Counted from the first letter of the stretch, positions 18,653 through 27,695 are shown. The stretch: DNA of 44,449 nucleotides from Actinomycetota bacterium (GCA_005779395.1 SXJP01000047.1:1-44449), one strand, 5' to 3'. Notes: generated from the sequence alone by a model not told the origin. Made by a program: numbers and translations.

Positions 18653-19428
18653 AGCCGCAAATGCGGTCGTTGCTAGGCGACATTCCGACTCTCACGCCTT
18701 CGTCGTACGCCAACCTGAAGAGATGCGATCGGCTGTACTGGCAAAAACACTTGCTGCGTTTGCCCGCAAGCGACTCTCAGTTCTCGCCCGATCGCGGACT
18801 CCTTGTTCACGCGATGTTGAAGATGATTCACGACCAGGGCGTGTGTTCAGATTTAGATCTTGTTCATGATGTCCTCGCCGCGCATGGCGCCGACGACGAG
18901 ATCACATTCGAAATGGTTCAACGCCACGCACGTCGATGCCCACGCATATGGGAACGTTGCGGCCACGAAGTTGACCTTTCGCGATTTCAGCCGCTTCCTC
19001 CAGCGGTCTTCTTTGCTCACGCTCGCATTGACGCGATCTGGGTACATGACGGAATCCTCGATGCGCGTGACTACAAGACCGGCGCGGTTCAGTTCAACTA
19101 TGTCGGCGACGATCCAGCGGCACGTGTCCAGGCGTTTGTGCTCGCCAAGCATCTAGACCGAGTCGGAACAACGCGTCTACGTGTTCGTTATGAACACTTG
19201 GCGCCCGAAGTCGACGAAGACCCCGAACCGTTCGAGCCAGACGCGCAGGATCTCGCTGCAATCACAGAGGAACTAAAAGACGCAGTCAAGAGAATGTGGG
19301 CGAGCGAGGGAGAATTCACGGGTGTAAACGAACCGGCTGTTTGCGGTTCGTGCGCCTACCGCTCAATCTGCCGCGATTCAGCAACACCGAGCGAGCCGAT
19401 TTGGGCCTCTCTGAGTTTCGGTCCATAA
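18649..19428 (+). CDS. RecB/Cas4-like PD-(D/E)XK iron-sulfur nuclease
   Basis: The 259-residue protein has the motifs of the RecB-type nuclease domain in order: NLKRCDRLYW with Cys26, GLLVHAML with His54, RIDAIW with Asp128, ARDYKTG with Asp141 and Lys143, and the helix RVQAFVLAKHL with Gln161. The C-terminal VCGSCAYRSIC gives Cys232, Cys235 and Cys241, which with Cys26 complete the four ligands for a 4Fe-4S cluster, at the same spacing as in AddB. DNA cleavage by a two-metal mechanism is expected. There is no helicase domain, cas1/cas2 or repeat array nearby, so this is not a usual AddAB or CRISPR locus. The ATG overlaps the upstream stop codon; reading further upstream would only give an antisense-like overlap with the partner gene. 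Confidence 0.82.
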   Translation: MKPQMRSLLGDIPTLTPSSYANLKRCDRLYWQKHLLRLPASDSQFSPDRGLLVHAMLKMIHDQGVCSDLDLVHDVLAAHGADDEITFEMVQRHARRCPRIWERCGHEVDLSRFQPLPPAVFFAHARIDAIWVHDGILDARDYKTGAVQFNYVGDDPAARVQAFVLAKHLDRVGTTRLRVRYEHLAPEVDEDPEPFEPDAQDLAAITEELKDAVKRMWASEGEFTGVNEPAVCGSCAYRSICRDSATPSEPIWASLSFGP

Positions 19429-19470
19429 CCTCACGTCCCTTCATCACGTCAATCTCTGGAGGCTCGAAGG

Positions 19471-20994
19471 ATGATCGACCCACGCACACCGGTTATCGCT
19501 GGAGTTGGCCAGGTCAACCAAACAGTCGATATCGCCGACCTCTCCGCTGTGCGTTCCCCTGTCGGATTACTTGTTGATGCTGCACGGCTAGCCGACGCAG
19601 AATCACGTGGTCTCTTGTCGCGTTGCGACACCATTGCTGTCGTGCAAATCGGATCATGGCGTTACGCGAATCCCGCAAGAATCGTTGCACGTGAACTCGG
19701 GCTAGAGCCGAAGAGCCACATCATGTCGAGCATCGGAGGCAACTCTTCACAGCTACTAGCCAACGAGATGGCTGCAGCGATTCAGCGTGGCGAACGCGAC
19801 GTTGTGCTGATTGGCGGCGGTGAATCGCTACAAGCGAAACGCAAAGCCCGCAAGGCAGGGATCGACCTTCAATTCGAAATATCTGATGACGAGTCATGCA
19901 ACGAGATCTACGGAATGGACAAGCCTGGAACGTCTGAGACGGAGAATGCTCACGGGGCGTTCGCTCCGACTCAGGTTTATCCGCTCTTCGAAACAGCATT
20001 GCGAGCAAGTGCCGGCCGTTCAGTCGAAGAACATCAACAGTTCATTGGCGATCTGTGGGCGCATTTTTCGGCAGTTGCATCCCAGAATCCTCACGCCTGG
20101 TCACGCCAAGCACACTCTGCAAAGGAAATTTACGAGGCCACTCCCAACAATCGCATCGTTACATTCCCGTACACGAAACTGATGAACTCGAACATCGATG
20201 TGGACCAAGGTGCAGCGATACTGCTGAGTTCATATGGGACAGCGCGTGCGGCCGGAATCCCAGACGAACAACTCGTCTTCCTGCACGCAGGCGCCGACGC
20301 ACACGATCATTGGTACTTCTCCAGCCGCGACTCGCTCAGTGAGTCTGTCGCCATCGGCGTTGTCGTGCGCTCAGCACTGTCAGCGGCGAGCATCGGATTA
20401 GACGACATCGCTCGATTCGACCTTTATTCGTGCTTCCCCGCCGCAGTTCAGTTGGCGATGAAGAGCATTGGCCTAGCAGGGCTGAAGGCGGGCGACACAA
20501 GGCCACTCACTGTCACAGGAGGTCTGTCATTCGGTGGCGGTCCGCTCAACAACTATTCGACCCACGGAATCGCTCAGATGACGGAGGTCCTGCGTGCAGA
20601 CCCGGGTTCTTTCGGTTTAACAACCGCCCTCGGCTGGTACGCAACGAAACATTCCTGTGGCATTTGGTCGACCACGCCTCCGAAGAATGGGTTCACTCGT
20701 GTACCTGAATCCGAGACTCAAGCCTTGGTAGACGCTACGCCAATGCGAAATGCGCTTATCGAATATTCAGGCAAGGCGACAGTTGAAGCGACAGCGGTGC
20801 CATTTACCCGCGAAGGTGAACCGAGACTCGGCATCGTCATCGCACTCACCGATGCAGGCGAGCGAGTCTTGGCAAATGTGCATGAGCCTGATGCACTCAA
20901 GTCAATGTGCACTGACGGCTGGGAGAATCGCGTCGTCGACGTTGTGAACCATGGTGGCGTAGCCGCTACCAACAGGATCGGCGAGCTTGCGTGA
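19471..20994 (+). CDS. thiolase-superfamily acetyl-CoA acetyltransferase-like protein
   Basis: The 507-residue protein has the thiolase fold signals: RTPVIAGVGQVNQ at the N-terminus, VVLIGGGESL in the middle, and GGLSFGGGPLNNYSTHGIAQM near the end, the last carrying the conserved His. It most resembles the SCP-x/acetyl-CoA acetyltransferase-like branch that also has a C-terminal OB-like extension (about 420-507). At the place where thiolases carry the acyl-accepting cysteine the sequence reads SSIGGNSSQLL, so the nucleophile seems to be missing or replaced by serine; HSCGIW later has a cysteine that may serve another role. GGAGG is well placed before the ATG. It is coupled by a GTGA overlap to the DUF983 gene. 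The substrate is unknown. Confidence 0.8.
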   Translation: MIDPRTPVIAGVGQVNQTVDIADLSAVRSPVGLLVDAARLADAESRGLLSRCDTIAVVQIGSWRYANPARIVARELGLEPKSHIMSSIGGNSSQLLANEMAAAIQRGERDVVLIGGGESLQAKRKARKAGIDLQFEISDDESCNEIYGMDKPGTSETENAHGAFAPTQVYPLFETALRASAGRSVEEHQQFIGDLWAHFSAVASQNPHAWSRQAHSAKEIYEATPNNRIVTFPYTKLMNSNIDVDQGAAILLSSYGTARAAGIPDEQLVFLHAGADAHDHWYFSSRDSLSESVAIGVVVRSALSAASIGLDDIARFDLYSCFPAAVQLAMKSIGLAGLKAGDTRPLTVTGGLSFGGGPLNNYSTHGIAQMTEVLRADPGSFGLTTALGWYATKHSCGIWSTTPPKNGFTRVPESETQALVDATPMRNALIEYSGKATVEATAVPFTREGEPRLGIVIALTDAGERVLANVHEPDALKSMCTDGWENRVVDVVNHGGVAATNRIGELA

Positions 20995-21377
20995 CAGACA
21001 ATTCACGGTCAACAATCCTGTTACGAGGCCTAACGCGTAGATGCGCGCTATGCGGGTCGGGCAAGTTGTTCCATGCCTGGTTCAAGATGGTGCCCGACTG
21101 TCCCGGTTGCGGTACCCACTTCGAACGCGACTCCGGATACTGGACCGGAGCGTTAGCGATCAACTTCGTCTGCACTGGTGGTCTCATGATCATGCTGCTC
21201 ATCGGTCTACTCGTAGCAACTATCCCCGACGTCCCGGTCGGCCCTCTGCTTGCGATTCTCATTCCGGTCGCTGTCGTCGGCCCTTTGGTCTGGTATCCAT
21301 TCAGCAAGACACTTTGGATCGCGATCGACGTCGGATTCTTGCAACGCCTCGGCAGCACCAACCAGCCCGGTCGATAG
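20991..21377 (+). CDS. DUF983 membrane protein with zinc-ribbon N-terminus
   Basis: The 128-residue protein starts with a zinc-ribbon-like pair of knuckles, CALC (18-21) and CPGC (37-40), followed by ERDSGYWTGALAINF and two membrane helices (about 60-82 and 86-108). This is the DUF983 layout. The function of the family is not known; some members are linked to heme-copper oxidase genes, which are not seen here. It begins with GTG overlapping the thiolase stop codon, and its own stop lies two bases from the convergent prmC stop. Confidence 0.8.
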   Translation: MTDNSRSTILLRGLTRRCALCGSGKLFHAWFKMVPDCPGCGTHFERDSGYWTGALAINFVCTGGLMIMLLIGLLVATIPDVPVGPLLAILIPVAVVGPLVWYPFSKTLWIAIDVGFLQRLGSTNQPGR

Positions 21378-21378
21378 C

Positions 21379-22254
21379 TCAACTCCACTCAGCGATGAGC
21401 GCTCTTTCGCGACCAGCTAAGTCCATTTCTGTACGCACATTTGTGAACCCAATCTCTGCAGCGACCGAACGGATTTCCTCTGCCTGTTCCGGCGAGTGTT
21501 CGATTATCACATATCCGGGTTTGCGTAACCATTGCGGGGCATCACGCAAGATCACCCGAATCGCATCGAGTCCGTCTGGGCCACTGAAGAGCGCGCGGCG
21601 AGGCTCGTAGTCGAGCACCTCTACGGCAAGATTTTCTCGGTCGTTTTCTGCTACGTAGGGAGGATTCGATACAAGAACGTCGATCGTGCCGCGCAGGTTT
21701 TCTGGTAATGCCTCGAACCAGCTTCCTAGATGGAAAACAACGTTCGATATTCCGTTGCCGACACCGTTCAGTCTTGCGACTTCGAGTGAGTCTTCCGATA
21801 GGTCAGTCGCGTGGACGACCGCCGAACGCCGCTCCAAACCAATTGACAACGCGATCGCTCCAGACCCGGTCCCGAGGTCCACGACGTTCGGCTGCGATCC
21901 AGCGCACAGGTCTATTTGTTCTAGGGCGAAATCCACGACGTATTCAGTCTCTTGCCGTGGAATCAGGACACGAGCGTCAACCATGAGATCAAGAGATCGG
22001 AAGGGCCATTCACCAAGCACGTATTGGAGTGGCTCACCTGCAACCCGTCGACCAACTAGAGACTCCAGGCGCGTGATCTGCGCTGCGCGTGGTTCGGTCG
22101 TGGCGATTTCGGACCATTCACCACTTTCGTAGCCACTCACTGTCTCGGTCAGCCACCTCGCTTCAGCGTTCGCACTTGCTACACCAGCCGAGCGCAACGA
22201 AGCTTCAACATCGAGTCGCCACATGGCCCACGACTTGTTTTGCGAATATGTCAT
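21379..22254 (-). CDS. prmC: peptide chain release factor N5-glutamine methyltransferase
   Basis: The 291-residue enzyme methylates the glutamine of the GGQ motif in release factors, using S-adenosylmethionine. The N-terminal helical domain holds the release factor, and the Rossmann domain contains [16 protein letters not shown] (125-139) for AdoMet and the catalytic NPPY (197-200). IPRQETE (98-104) matches the conserved IPRPETE except for Gln in place of Pro. The start codon overlaps the prfA stop (ATGA), placing the modifying enzyme directly behind its substrate, as in most bacteria. Confidence 0.97.
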   Translation of the reverse strand: MTYSQNKSWAMWRLDVEASLRSAGVASANAEARWLTETVSGYESGEWSEIATTEPRAAQITRLESLVGRRVAGEPLQYVLGEWPFRSLDLMVDARVLIPRQETEYVVDFALEQIDLCAGSQPNVVDLGTGSGAIALSIGLERRSAVVHATDLSEDSLEVARLNGVGNGISNVVFHLGSWFEALPENLRGTIDVLVSNPPYVAENDRENLAVEVLDYEPRRALFSGPDGLDAIRVILRDAPQWLRKPGYVIIEHSPEQAEEIRSVAAEIGFTNVRTEMDLAGRERALIAEWS

Positions 22255-23315
22255 TCGCCGCCGAGTTGACGACGTCGTTCATCGGCAGCGAGTGCATCGA
22301 TAACTTCATCGAGTTCACCAGTTAGCACGCGGTCCAATGAGTAAAGGGTCAGCCCAATGCGATGGTCCGTAATGCGATTGTCTTTGAAGTTGTAGGTACG
22401 AATTTTTTCGGAACGACTGCCCGAGCCGACCTGATTTCGGCGAGTTGCAGAAACCTCAGCGTCGATCTTGTCCTGTTCCATCTTCAGCAAGCGCGAGCGC
22501 AAGATCTGCATCGCCCTTTCACGGTTCTGCAGCTGACTCCGCTCGTCCTGACAAGCCACGACGAGACCACTTGGCTTGTGAGTGATTCGAACCGCTGAGT
22601 CGGTCGTATTCACGGACTGACCGCCAGGACCGCTTGCTCGGTAAACATCTATCTGCAGAGTGCTCGCATCGATCTCTACATCGACCTCGTCGGCTTCTGC
22701 CAACACGGCGACCGTCGCAGCGCTGGTGTGGATGCGACCTTGGCTTTCGGTCGATGGCACACGCTGCACACGGTGTGGCCCGCCCTCATATTTGAGTCGC
22801 AACCAAGCAGTGTCACCTTTCACCATGAAGGTGATGTCGCGATAGCCACCTAGGTCCGATGGCTGGCTGGACATGACTTCAATTTTCCACCCGACTCGAT
22901 CAGCAAGCCGCTGATACATCCGAAAGAGATCGCCAGCCCAAAGGTTGGCTTCGTCGCCGCCTTCGGTTCCGGCAATTTCGATAATCACGTTGCGACCATC
23001 ATTTGGGTCGGTAGGAACTAGAAGTTCCTTGATCTCTTCTTCGAGTCGCTCTATTGAGACTGTCTTTTCAGAGATTTCGGCCTCTAGGTACTCTTTGAGC
23101 TCCGCGTCGGTTTCAATTCCGATCATCTCGCGGGCATCAGCGAGATCGGCCTCCGCTAGCCGATACGCCTTGTAGCACTCAACCACAGGCCGAAGTTCTT
23201 TCTCGCGTCGACCCGCATCGCGCGCTGCGCGACGATCGCCAGTTGCATAAATCTCTGGAAGTCGCAACTCGAGCTTGGCGAGCTCGTTAACAAGGTCATC
23301 GAGTTGTTCGAACAT
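22251..23315 (-). CDS. prfA: peptide chain release factor 1
   Basis: The 354-residue protein reads UAA and UAG in the ribosomal A site and triggers peptide release. The codon-recognition tripeptide is PST (187-189), fitting the RF1 PxT pattern rather than the SPF of RF2, and the catalytic GGQ is at 231-233 in [16 protein letters not shown]. The ATG at 23313-23315 begins at MFEQLDDLV, which gives the normal RF1 length; an ATG eleven codons upstream (23348) is possible, and neither has a strong ribosome-binding site. The gene is divergent from a small calcium-loop protein gene and coupled to prmC. Confidence 0.97.
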   Translation of the reverse strand: MFEQLDDLVNELAKLELRLPEIYATGDRRAARDAGRREKELRPVVECYKAYRLAEADLADAREMIGIETDAELKEYLEAEISEKTVSIERLEEEIKELLVPTDPNDGRNVIIEIAGTEGGDEANLWAGDLFRMYQRLADRVGWKIEVMSSQPSDLGGYRDITFMVKGDTAWLRLKYEGGPHRVQRVPSTESQGRIHTSAATVAVLAEADEVDVEIDASTLQIDVYRASGPGGQSVNTTDSAVRITHKPSGLVVACQDERSQLQNRERAMQILRSRLLKMEQDKIDAEVSATRRNQVGSGSRSEKIRTYNFKDNRITDHRIGLTLYSLDRVLTGELDEVIDALAADERRRQLGGE

Positions 23316-23471
23316 GGCCCGGCTAACGATACCGGCCACCCCCTGCATATCGACGTTCGTGACGCGCGTCACCTTGTGCGCCGGCCTCGAAAAATTTCCA
23401 CTCAAGTCGTTACCTAAAGAGGCCGTATACGAGTGTGGGTTAGCTGGGTTGTTCGCCAGGGATGGCACAAC

Positions 23472-23885
23472 ATGGATGTTGAACCGCTTACAGTACAGCG
23501 AGGCAGGCCACAGGCGCCGTCGCAACACGCCGAACCGAATCAACGGCAAGTTCACGCTCGTGTTGAGAGTTCGCGAGTACGCGGGATCAGTCAGAGCGCC
23601 GCTCTCTCAGGCATCGAGCGCCGCGCATGGTTCGATCTAAATGGCGACGGACGGATAGAGAACACCTCAGCAATGATGGGTGGCGATGGCTACCTAATTG
23701 GTGACGGCGACGGCGACGGTCATCTAGCAACCGGCCGCGAGACCTGGTATGACAGTGCTGGTCGGCCCGTGCCCCCACCGACTTCGGACATTGCAGAAAA
23801 GCCAGTTTCGCCACCGCCTGCCACACCACCAGCAGCCGCTGAGCGCGCAGCAGTAGCGCTGAAGGCCGCTTACATGTCTTTCTAG
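23472..23885 (+). CDS. small protein with two EF-hand-like calcium loops
   Basis: The 137-residue product is hypothetical. Its centre has two Asp-rich loops: DLNGDGRIE (55-63) and DGDGDGHL (77-84), followed by [12 protein letters not shown]. The layout (loop, GGDGYL, loop, G-x-E) resembles the calcium-loop module seen in RTX-type and other repeat proteins. The N-terminus is polar and lacks a signal peptide, and the C-terminus is Pro/Ala-rich ([17 protein letters not shown]). The ATG at 23472 has AGGGA about eight bases upstream; a GTG thirteen codons earlier is an alternative. It lies between prfA (divergent) and the LLM oxidoreductase gene (convergent), a spot where accessory genes seem to have entered the prfA neighbourhood. 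Confidence 0.55.
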   Translation: MDVEPLTVQRGRPQAPSQHAEPNQRQVHARVESSRVRGISQSAALSGIERRAWFDLNGDGRIENTSAMMGGDGYLIGDGDGDGHLATGRETWYDSAGRPVPPPTSDIAEKPVSPPPATPPAAAERAAVALKAAYMSF

Positions 23886-23888
23886 ATC

Positions 23889-23902
23889 GCTAGCGCGCTA
23901 GC
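23889..23902. repeat. 14-base perfect palindrome at a convergent gene end
   Basis: GCTAGCGCGCTAGC is its own reverse complement and covers the stop codon of the flavin oxidoreductase gene (23898-23900), four bases after the stop of the calcium-loop gene. It has no loop and no T-run, so it is not a standard terminator. Confidence 0.35.
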
Positions 23903-25271
23903 TACTACCGCGCATTAGTTGTTCCATAAGCGCCTGGGCATCGGCATCGCCCTCCGCGATCTTGTCGAGCATCTCGTGGAATGCGTCGCTCTCAAGTCGA
24001 TCTGCCATCTGACGTGGAATTGCAGGGAACGAATAATCGTCGTTTGGAAGAGGTGGGTGATCTTCCGACGGCTTACGGGCCATCAATGTGTCGATAATTG
24101 GAGCCATGCGTGCATCTTTGGCGGCTTGGGCCGCCGGTTCCCTGTCGAGAAACTCTGGGAGGACTTCCTTACCGAACAATTCGAGCGCTTCCATTATGTG
24201 TTCGTGCTTGTTGTTCCCAGATTGGTAACAGAAGATGACTTGGTCTACGCCGCATTCTTCGTAACGCAACAAATATTCCCGAAGTTGCTCTGGAGTGCCG
24301 ATCGCCCCACGCAATCCCCCGAAACCTTCGCTTACGACTTTGGCTCCGAGCAGTTCCTGGTTCCGTGCCGCTAGCTGTACTGCGACAGGGTCATAGCCGT
24401 GCTCAGCGCGCCGAGCTTCGTACTCATCCCAGACACTTGTGTTTGCTGGCCGATGGCGACCAAATACGTAGTAGTGCGCTAGCGAATAGCCAAAGAAGTT
24501 CGCACCTTCGAGACCTCGCTCAAGCGCGACCTGTTCATCTTCGTGACACATGAATGTGCTCACGCATGCGACGTTGGCATTTACGGCGTCGCCAATAGGC
24601 ACACCCTCGGTCGCGAGAGTTGAGTAATAGTCGTCGACCCAGTGCTTCGCTTCTTCTGGATCGACAAATGCGAACGCGAGTGCTCCGATGGCCTTTTGCG
24701 CCGCCATGTGGATCGTGTCTTTGCGACTGCATGCAACCCAAAGTGGCGGGTGAGGTTTCTGAAGTGGCTTTGGGACAACATTGCGAGGTGGCATCGTGAC
24801 GTACTTGCCTTGTACACCTGTAAAGGGGCTCTCGGTCATGCATCGAACCGCTACGCGCAGACCTTCCTCCCACATTTCGCGCTTGTTCTCCGGGTCGACC
24901 ATGAACCCGCCTAGTTCGGCTTCGCTACTTGACTCGCCGGTACCGAATTCTGCCCGACCGCCGGACACAAGATCGAGCATCGCCATGCGTTCGGCGATGC
25001 GCGCAGGATGGTTGAACGGTGGTGGTGTCTGGACGATTCCGTGACCGAGGCGCATATTCTTGGTTCGTTGGCTCGCGGCAGCAAGAAATACTTCAGGTGC
25101 GGAACTATGTGAGTATTCCTCAAGGAAGTGGTGTTCAACTTCCCATAGGTACTGAATTCCAAGTGAGTCAGCGAACTCGATCTGCTCCAAAGCATTTGAA
25201 ATGAGTTGGTACTCGCTGTCGTCGTTCCATGGGCGCGGCAATTGGTGCTCGTAGAAAATTCCAAACTTCAC
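23898..25271 (-). CDS. LLM-class flavin-dependent oxidoreductase (bacterial luciferase-like)
   Basis: The 457-residue protein has the luciferase-like TIM-barrel pattern: MKFGIFYEHQLPRPW at the N-terminus, GIQYLWEVEHHFLEEYSH, LGHGIVQTPPPFNHPARIAER, MLDLVSGGRAEFGTG, KPHPPLWVACS and IGTPEQLREYLLRYEECGVDQVI. Such enzymes use reduced FMN or F420. The region VEHHF and the RAEFGTGES motif fit the FMN-type monooxygenases better, but the cofactor is not certain. The last 70 residues are an extra polar tail. It follows the diiron-like gene by 12 bases on the same strand, suggesting joint action. Confidence 0.9.
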   Translation of the reverse strand: MKFGIFYEHQLPRPWNDDSEYQLISNALEQIEFADSLGIQYLWEVEHHFLEEYSHSSAPEVFLAAASQRTKNMRLGHGIVQTPPPFNHPARIAERMAMLDLVSGGRAEFGTGESSSEAELGGFMVDPENKREMWEEGLRVAVRCMTESPFTGVQGKYVTMPPRNVVPKPLQKPHPPLWVACSRKDTIHMAAQKAIGALAFAFVDPEEAKHWVDDYYSTLATEGVPIGDAVNANVACVSTFMCHEDEQVALERGLEGANFFGYSLAHYYVFGRHRPANTSVWDEYEARRAEHGYDPVAVQLAARNQELLGAKVVSEGFGGLRGAIGTPEQLREYLLRYEECGVDQVIFCYQSGNNKHEHIMEALELFGKEVLPEFLDREPAAQAAKDARMAPIIDTLMARKPSEDHPPLPNDDYSFPAIPRQMADRLESDAFHEMLDKIAEGDADAQALMEQLMRGSS

Positions 25272-25283
25272 GCTGCGCGTCCT

Positions 25284-26375
25284 TTAGTAGGTGCCAATTG
25301 GGGCGAATTCGCCACTGGCATCGGGCCGAAAAGTACCGAGTTCGTGAAAACCTTCGAGGATCGAGTCTCTACGTGGGTTGCCCATGAGAGAAATTTGCAA
25401 CTCATCGACAGCTGTCTTTAGGTACGCGGTACGTCGCGCTCCGAGCGACTCAGATAGAGAGTTTTTCCATAAGGTCTCGACCACTTCTTTACCTGGCCGA
25501 CGACCGCCAGACTCCGTGATGAGCGTGCGGTCACGAATTTCGGTCAACACGGTCTTCAGATACTCGACGTGTGGAGTTTCGTCTGCTCGGATATAGCTCA
25601 CTAGACGTGCTGCCTCGCCCGACCCTGCCACAAGATTCTCATCAGAGAGCACGGCCTCAGCCCAGGCGAAGGTATGGAACGCGCTGATCTCTATGAACAA
25701 GATACTGAGCATGCGGCGAATCATTGACTCGAAGGTCGGATCGAGATCGTCGTGCACCCGCATCGCAAGTTTGTTAGCCGCGATCTCTTTAGCAGTTGGC
25801 GCGGTGGCTGGAATCCCTATCCGTTGGAGCATCACTGCCATCTGATCTTCCACGGCGGGCGACTCAAATGCAATGTCACGCGCCGCGAACCACATGTCCT
25901 TGTGGCCCGCTACTTCTTCATGCCCAGCTTCGTCGCGAGCGTGGGCTTCGAACAACGGCCCTAGGTGACCAAGGGCGGTACCTTCGATTGGGTCGGCGAA
26001 AAAGCGTTGCAGATTGCGAGTGTCTTCATAGCGGATCACCGCGCCGAAGCCTTCGACCGTCCCGATTCGGGTCAAGTTCGTGATGACAGGTTCGCACACG
26101 CCTTCGGTCAGCAGGTACTTGGATTGAGCAACATTCGGATACGTCTCCGGCCAAGTGTCGAGAGGTACAGACACGATCTCGGTACCAAAAATCTCGCGTT
26201 GGTTCTGCTGCCAAGCGCTAACCGCGGGATTCCGACCGAGCGTCCGAGGAGTGACATAGGTGCCGTCGGCATCGAAGCCACCATGGCAGAGGCGCCCACC
26301 TGCGATCAGTGGCTCCGCTACAGGCGCAGTTGCGAGGAGTTCGTGCTCGGTCCAGTTGAGTTGCAGATCGCTCAA
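25284..26375 (-). CDS. ferritin-like diiron protein of unknown function
   Basis: This protein of about 363 residues is largely helical and carries two E-x2-H motifs typical of ferritin-like diiron centres: RDEAGHEE (about residues 148-155) and ADETPHVEYL (about 264-273), with further Glu and His residues in IEISAFHTFAWAE between them. That matches the ligand plan of non-heme diiron oxygenases and oxidases, though no named family was recognised. The frame is open to a GTG at 26402, but a TTG at 26375 has AAGGGA eight bases upstream and is preferred here. It is the first gene of a two-gene unit with the LLM oxidoreductase. A shared oxidative pathway is inferred; the substrate cannot be told. 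Confidence 0.65.
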   Translation of the reverse strand: MSDLQLNWTEHELLATAPVAEPLIAGGRLCHGGFDADGTYVTPRTLGRNPAVSAWQQNQREIFGTEIVSVPLDTWPETYPNVAQSKYLLTEGVCEPVITNLTRIGTVEGFGAVIRYEDTRNLQRFFADPIEGTALGHLGPLFEAHARDEAGHEEVAGHKDMWFAARDIAFESPAVEDQMAVMLQRIGIPATAPTAKEIAANKLAMRVHDDLDPTFESMIRRMLSILFIEISAFHTFAWAEAVLSDENLVAGSGEAARLVSYIRADETPHVEYLKTVLTEIRDRTLITESGGRRPGKEVVETLWKNSLSESLGARRTAYLKTAVDELQISLMGNPRRDSILEGFHELGTFRPDASGEFAPIGTY

Positions 26376-26425
26376 GGCTTGGTCCCTTCGTTGTCGGCGC
26401 ACTCTACTCAGACGACCCTGTCTGA

Positions 26426-27466
26426 CTAAGAAGCGACAGCTTTGTTGGCGCGGTCGCGCCCTTCGACTTCGGCTAGTTGGTCGGGTGTCATGCAGGCCTT
26501 AAGACTCGCGATCGCTACTTCGAGTTGATTGAGGTCGGGAGGCCGAGTGGTCAGCCGTTGCAGCAGCAGCCCCGGTTGCATAACACCTCGCACGCTACGC
26601 AGGTGCATTCTCTTTGCAGCCTGGCGGATGACCTCGTATGCAATCCCTGCAATCAGGGGAATCAAGATGATTCGCGAACCGATCAACAAGAAAATGTTCG
26701 AGGTCGGCACGAAGGAATATACGCCGATAGCGATGACCATCACGGTGAGCAGAAAGTTAGTGCCGCAGCGAACATGCGCAGTTGTGAATTGGTCTGCCGA
26801 CTTCGGAGTCAGGGCGACGCCACTCTCGTAGGCAGCGATTGCTTTGTGTTCGGCTCCGTGATATTCGAACACTCGGCGAATGTCTTTCATCAAAGAGATC
26901 AGGGCGAGGTAACCAACGAAAAACCCGAGTCGAAAAAGACTTTCTCCGACCTGCTCCGGGATTCGGTCAGCCAAGCCGTGGAGACCCTTGCCTACGAGCG
27001 CCGGCAAAACTAGGAAAATGCCGCTGAAGAAGACGAGCGCGACTGCCATTGTCGCACCGACAGCGCCTTCCGACATCGACGCGACTTGTCTTGCCGACTT
27101 GGCTAACTGTTTGTCGAGCTTGCGTAATCGGCTCGCACTCAGCGTCGACCTATCGATGGCATCAAGTTCGGCGGCTTCGCGCTCTAGCTCTACAGACAAT
27201 TGTTGGTTAGCTGACCACTGCAACGCGCGGTATCCGAGGGCGAGCGATTCACCTAGCGCGGCTACTCCACGCACCAACGGGAATGGTCTGTACCGCTCCG
27301 ACCAATTAGCGACAGGTTCGACATTCGTGCTGATCGAACCGTCAGGCAGCCGAACGGACACGGCCCAGTTTTCGGGGCCGCGCATCATCACGCCCTCAAG
27401 AACAGCTTGTCCGCCCATGTACTGCGGATCCGTCGTGCCCACTTGCCGTTTCCGGCTCAGGCCCAC
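26426..27466 (-). CDS. DUF1385 (YqhQ-like) membrane protein
   Basis: The 346-residue membrane protein has the DUF1385 hallmarks: GGQAVLEGVMMRGP (18-31), PLVRGVAALGESLALGYRAL, FEYHGAEHKAIAAYE with its His-Glu-His cluster, AHVRCGTNFLLT and RMHLRSVRGVMQPGLLLQRLTT. Four to five membrane helices surround these polar motifs, which suggests a membrane metalloenzyme, but no activity is known. It lies six bases after rpmE, and in many bacteria the family sits between rpmE and prfA. Here prfA is separated from it by three other genes. Confidence 0.9.
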   Translation of the reverse strand: MGLSRKRQVGTTDPQYMGGQAVLEGVMMRGPENWAVSVRLPDGSISTNVEPVANWSERYRPFPLVRGVAALGESLALGYRALQWSANQQLSVELEREAAELDAIDRSTLSASRLRKLDKQLAKSARQVASMSEGAVGATMAVALVFFSGIFLVLPALVGKGLHGLADRIPEQVGESLFRLGFFVGYLALISLMKDIRRVFEYHGAEHKAIAAYESGVALTPKSADQFTTAHVRCGTNFLLTVMVIAIGVYSFVPTSNIFLLIGSRIILIPLIAGIAYEVIRQAAKRMHLRSVRGVMQPGLLLQRLTTRPPDLNQLEVAIASLKACMTPDQLAEVEGRDRANKAVAS

Positions 27467-27472
27467 AGGGCG

Positions 27473-27682
27473 CTACTTCTTTTTTGTCTTGGCGTAGCGA
27501 CGTTCAAATCGCTCTACCCGACCTGCTGTGTCGACAAGTTTTTGCTTACCGGTATAGAACGGGTGGCAATCTGAGCACAGCTCAACGCGCAGTACATCTG
27601 CCGTTGACCGGGTCGTGAACTCAGATCCACATGAGCAGTGAACCTTGCATTCGACGTAGTTGGGGTGGGTATCGATCTTCAT
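27473..27682 (-). CDS. rpmE: 50S ribosomal protein L31, zinc-binding form
   Basis: The 69-residue protein starts [20 protein letters not shown], has the zinc ligands in HCSCG and [12 protein letters not shown], and ends [20 protein letters not shown]. The cysteine-containing (C+) form binds zinc and is usually made when zinc is sufficient. The ATG at 27680-27682 gives the standard length; a longer reading overlaps rho and is not expected. It stands 13 bases after rho and just before the DUF1385 gene. Confidence 0.97.
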   Translation of the reverse strand: MKIDTHPNYVECKVHCSCGSEFTTRSTADVLRVELCSDCHPFYTGKQKLVDTAGRVERFERRYAKTKKK

Positions 27683-27695
27683 AATTATGTCCAGG

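Noticed and set aside
17948..19428. CRISPR-Cas locus suggested by Cas4-like proteins
   Set aside because: No direct-repeat array, cas1, cas2 or effector gene was seen in the window.
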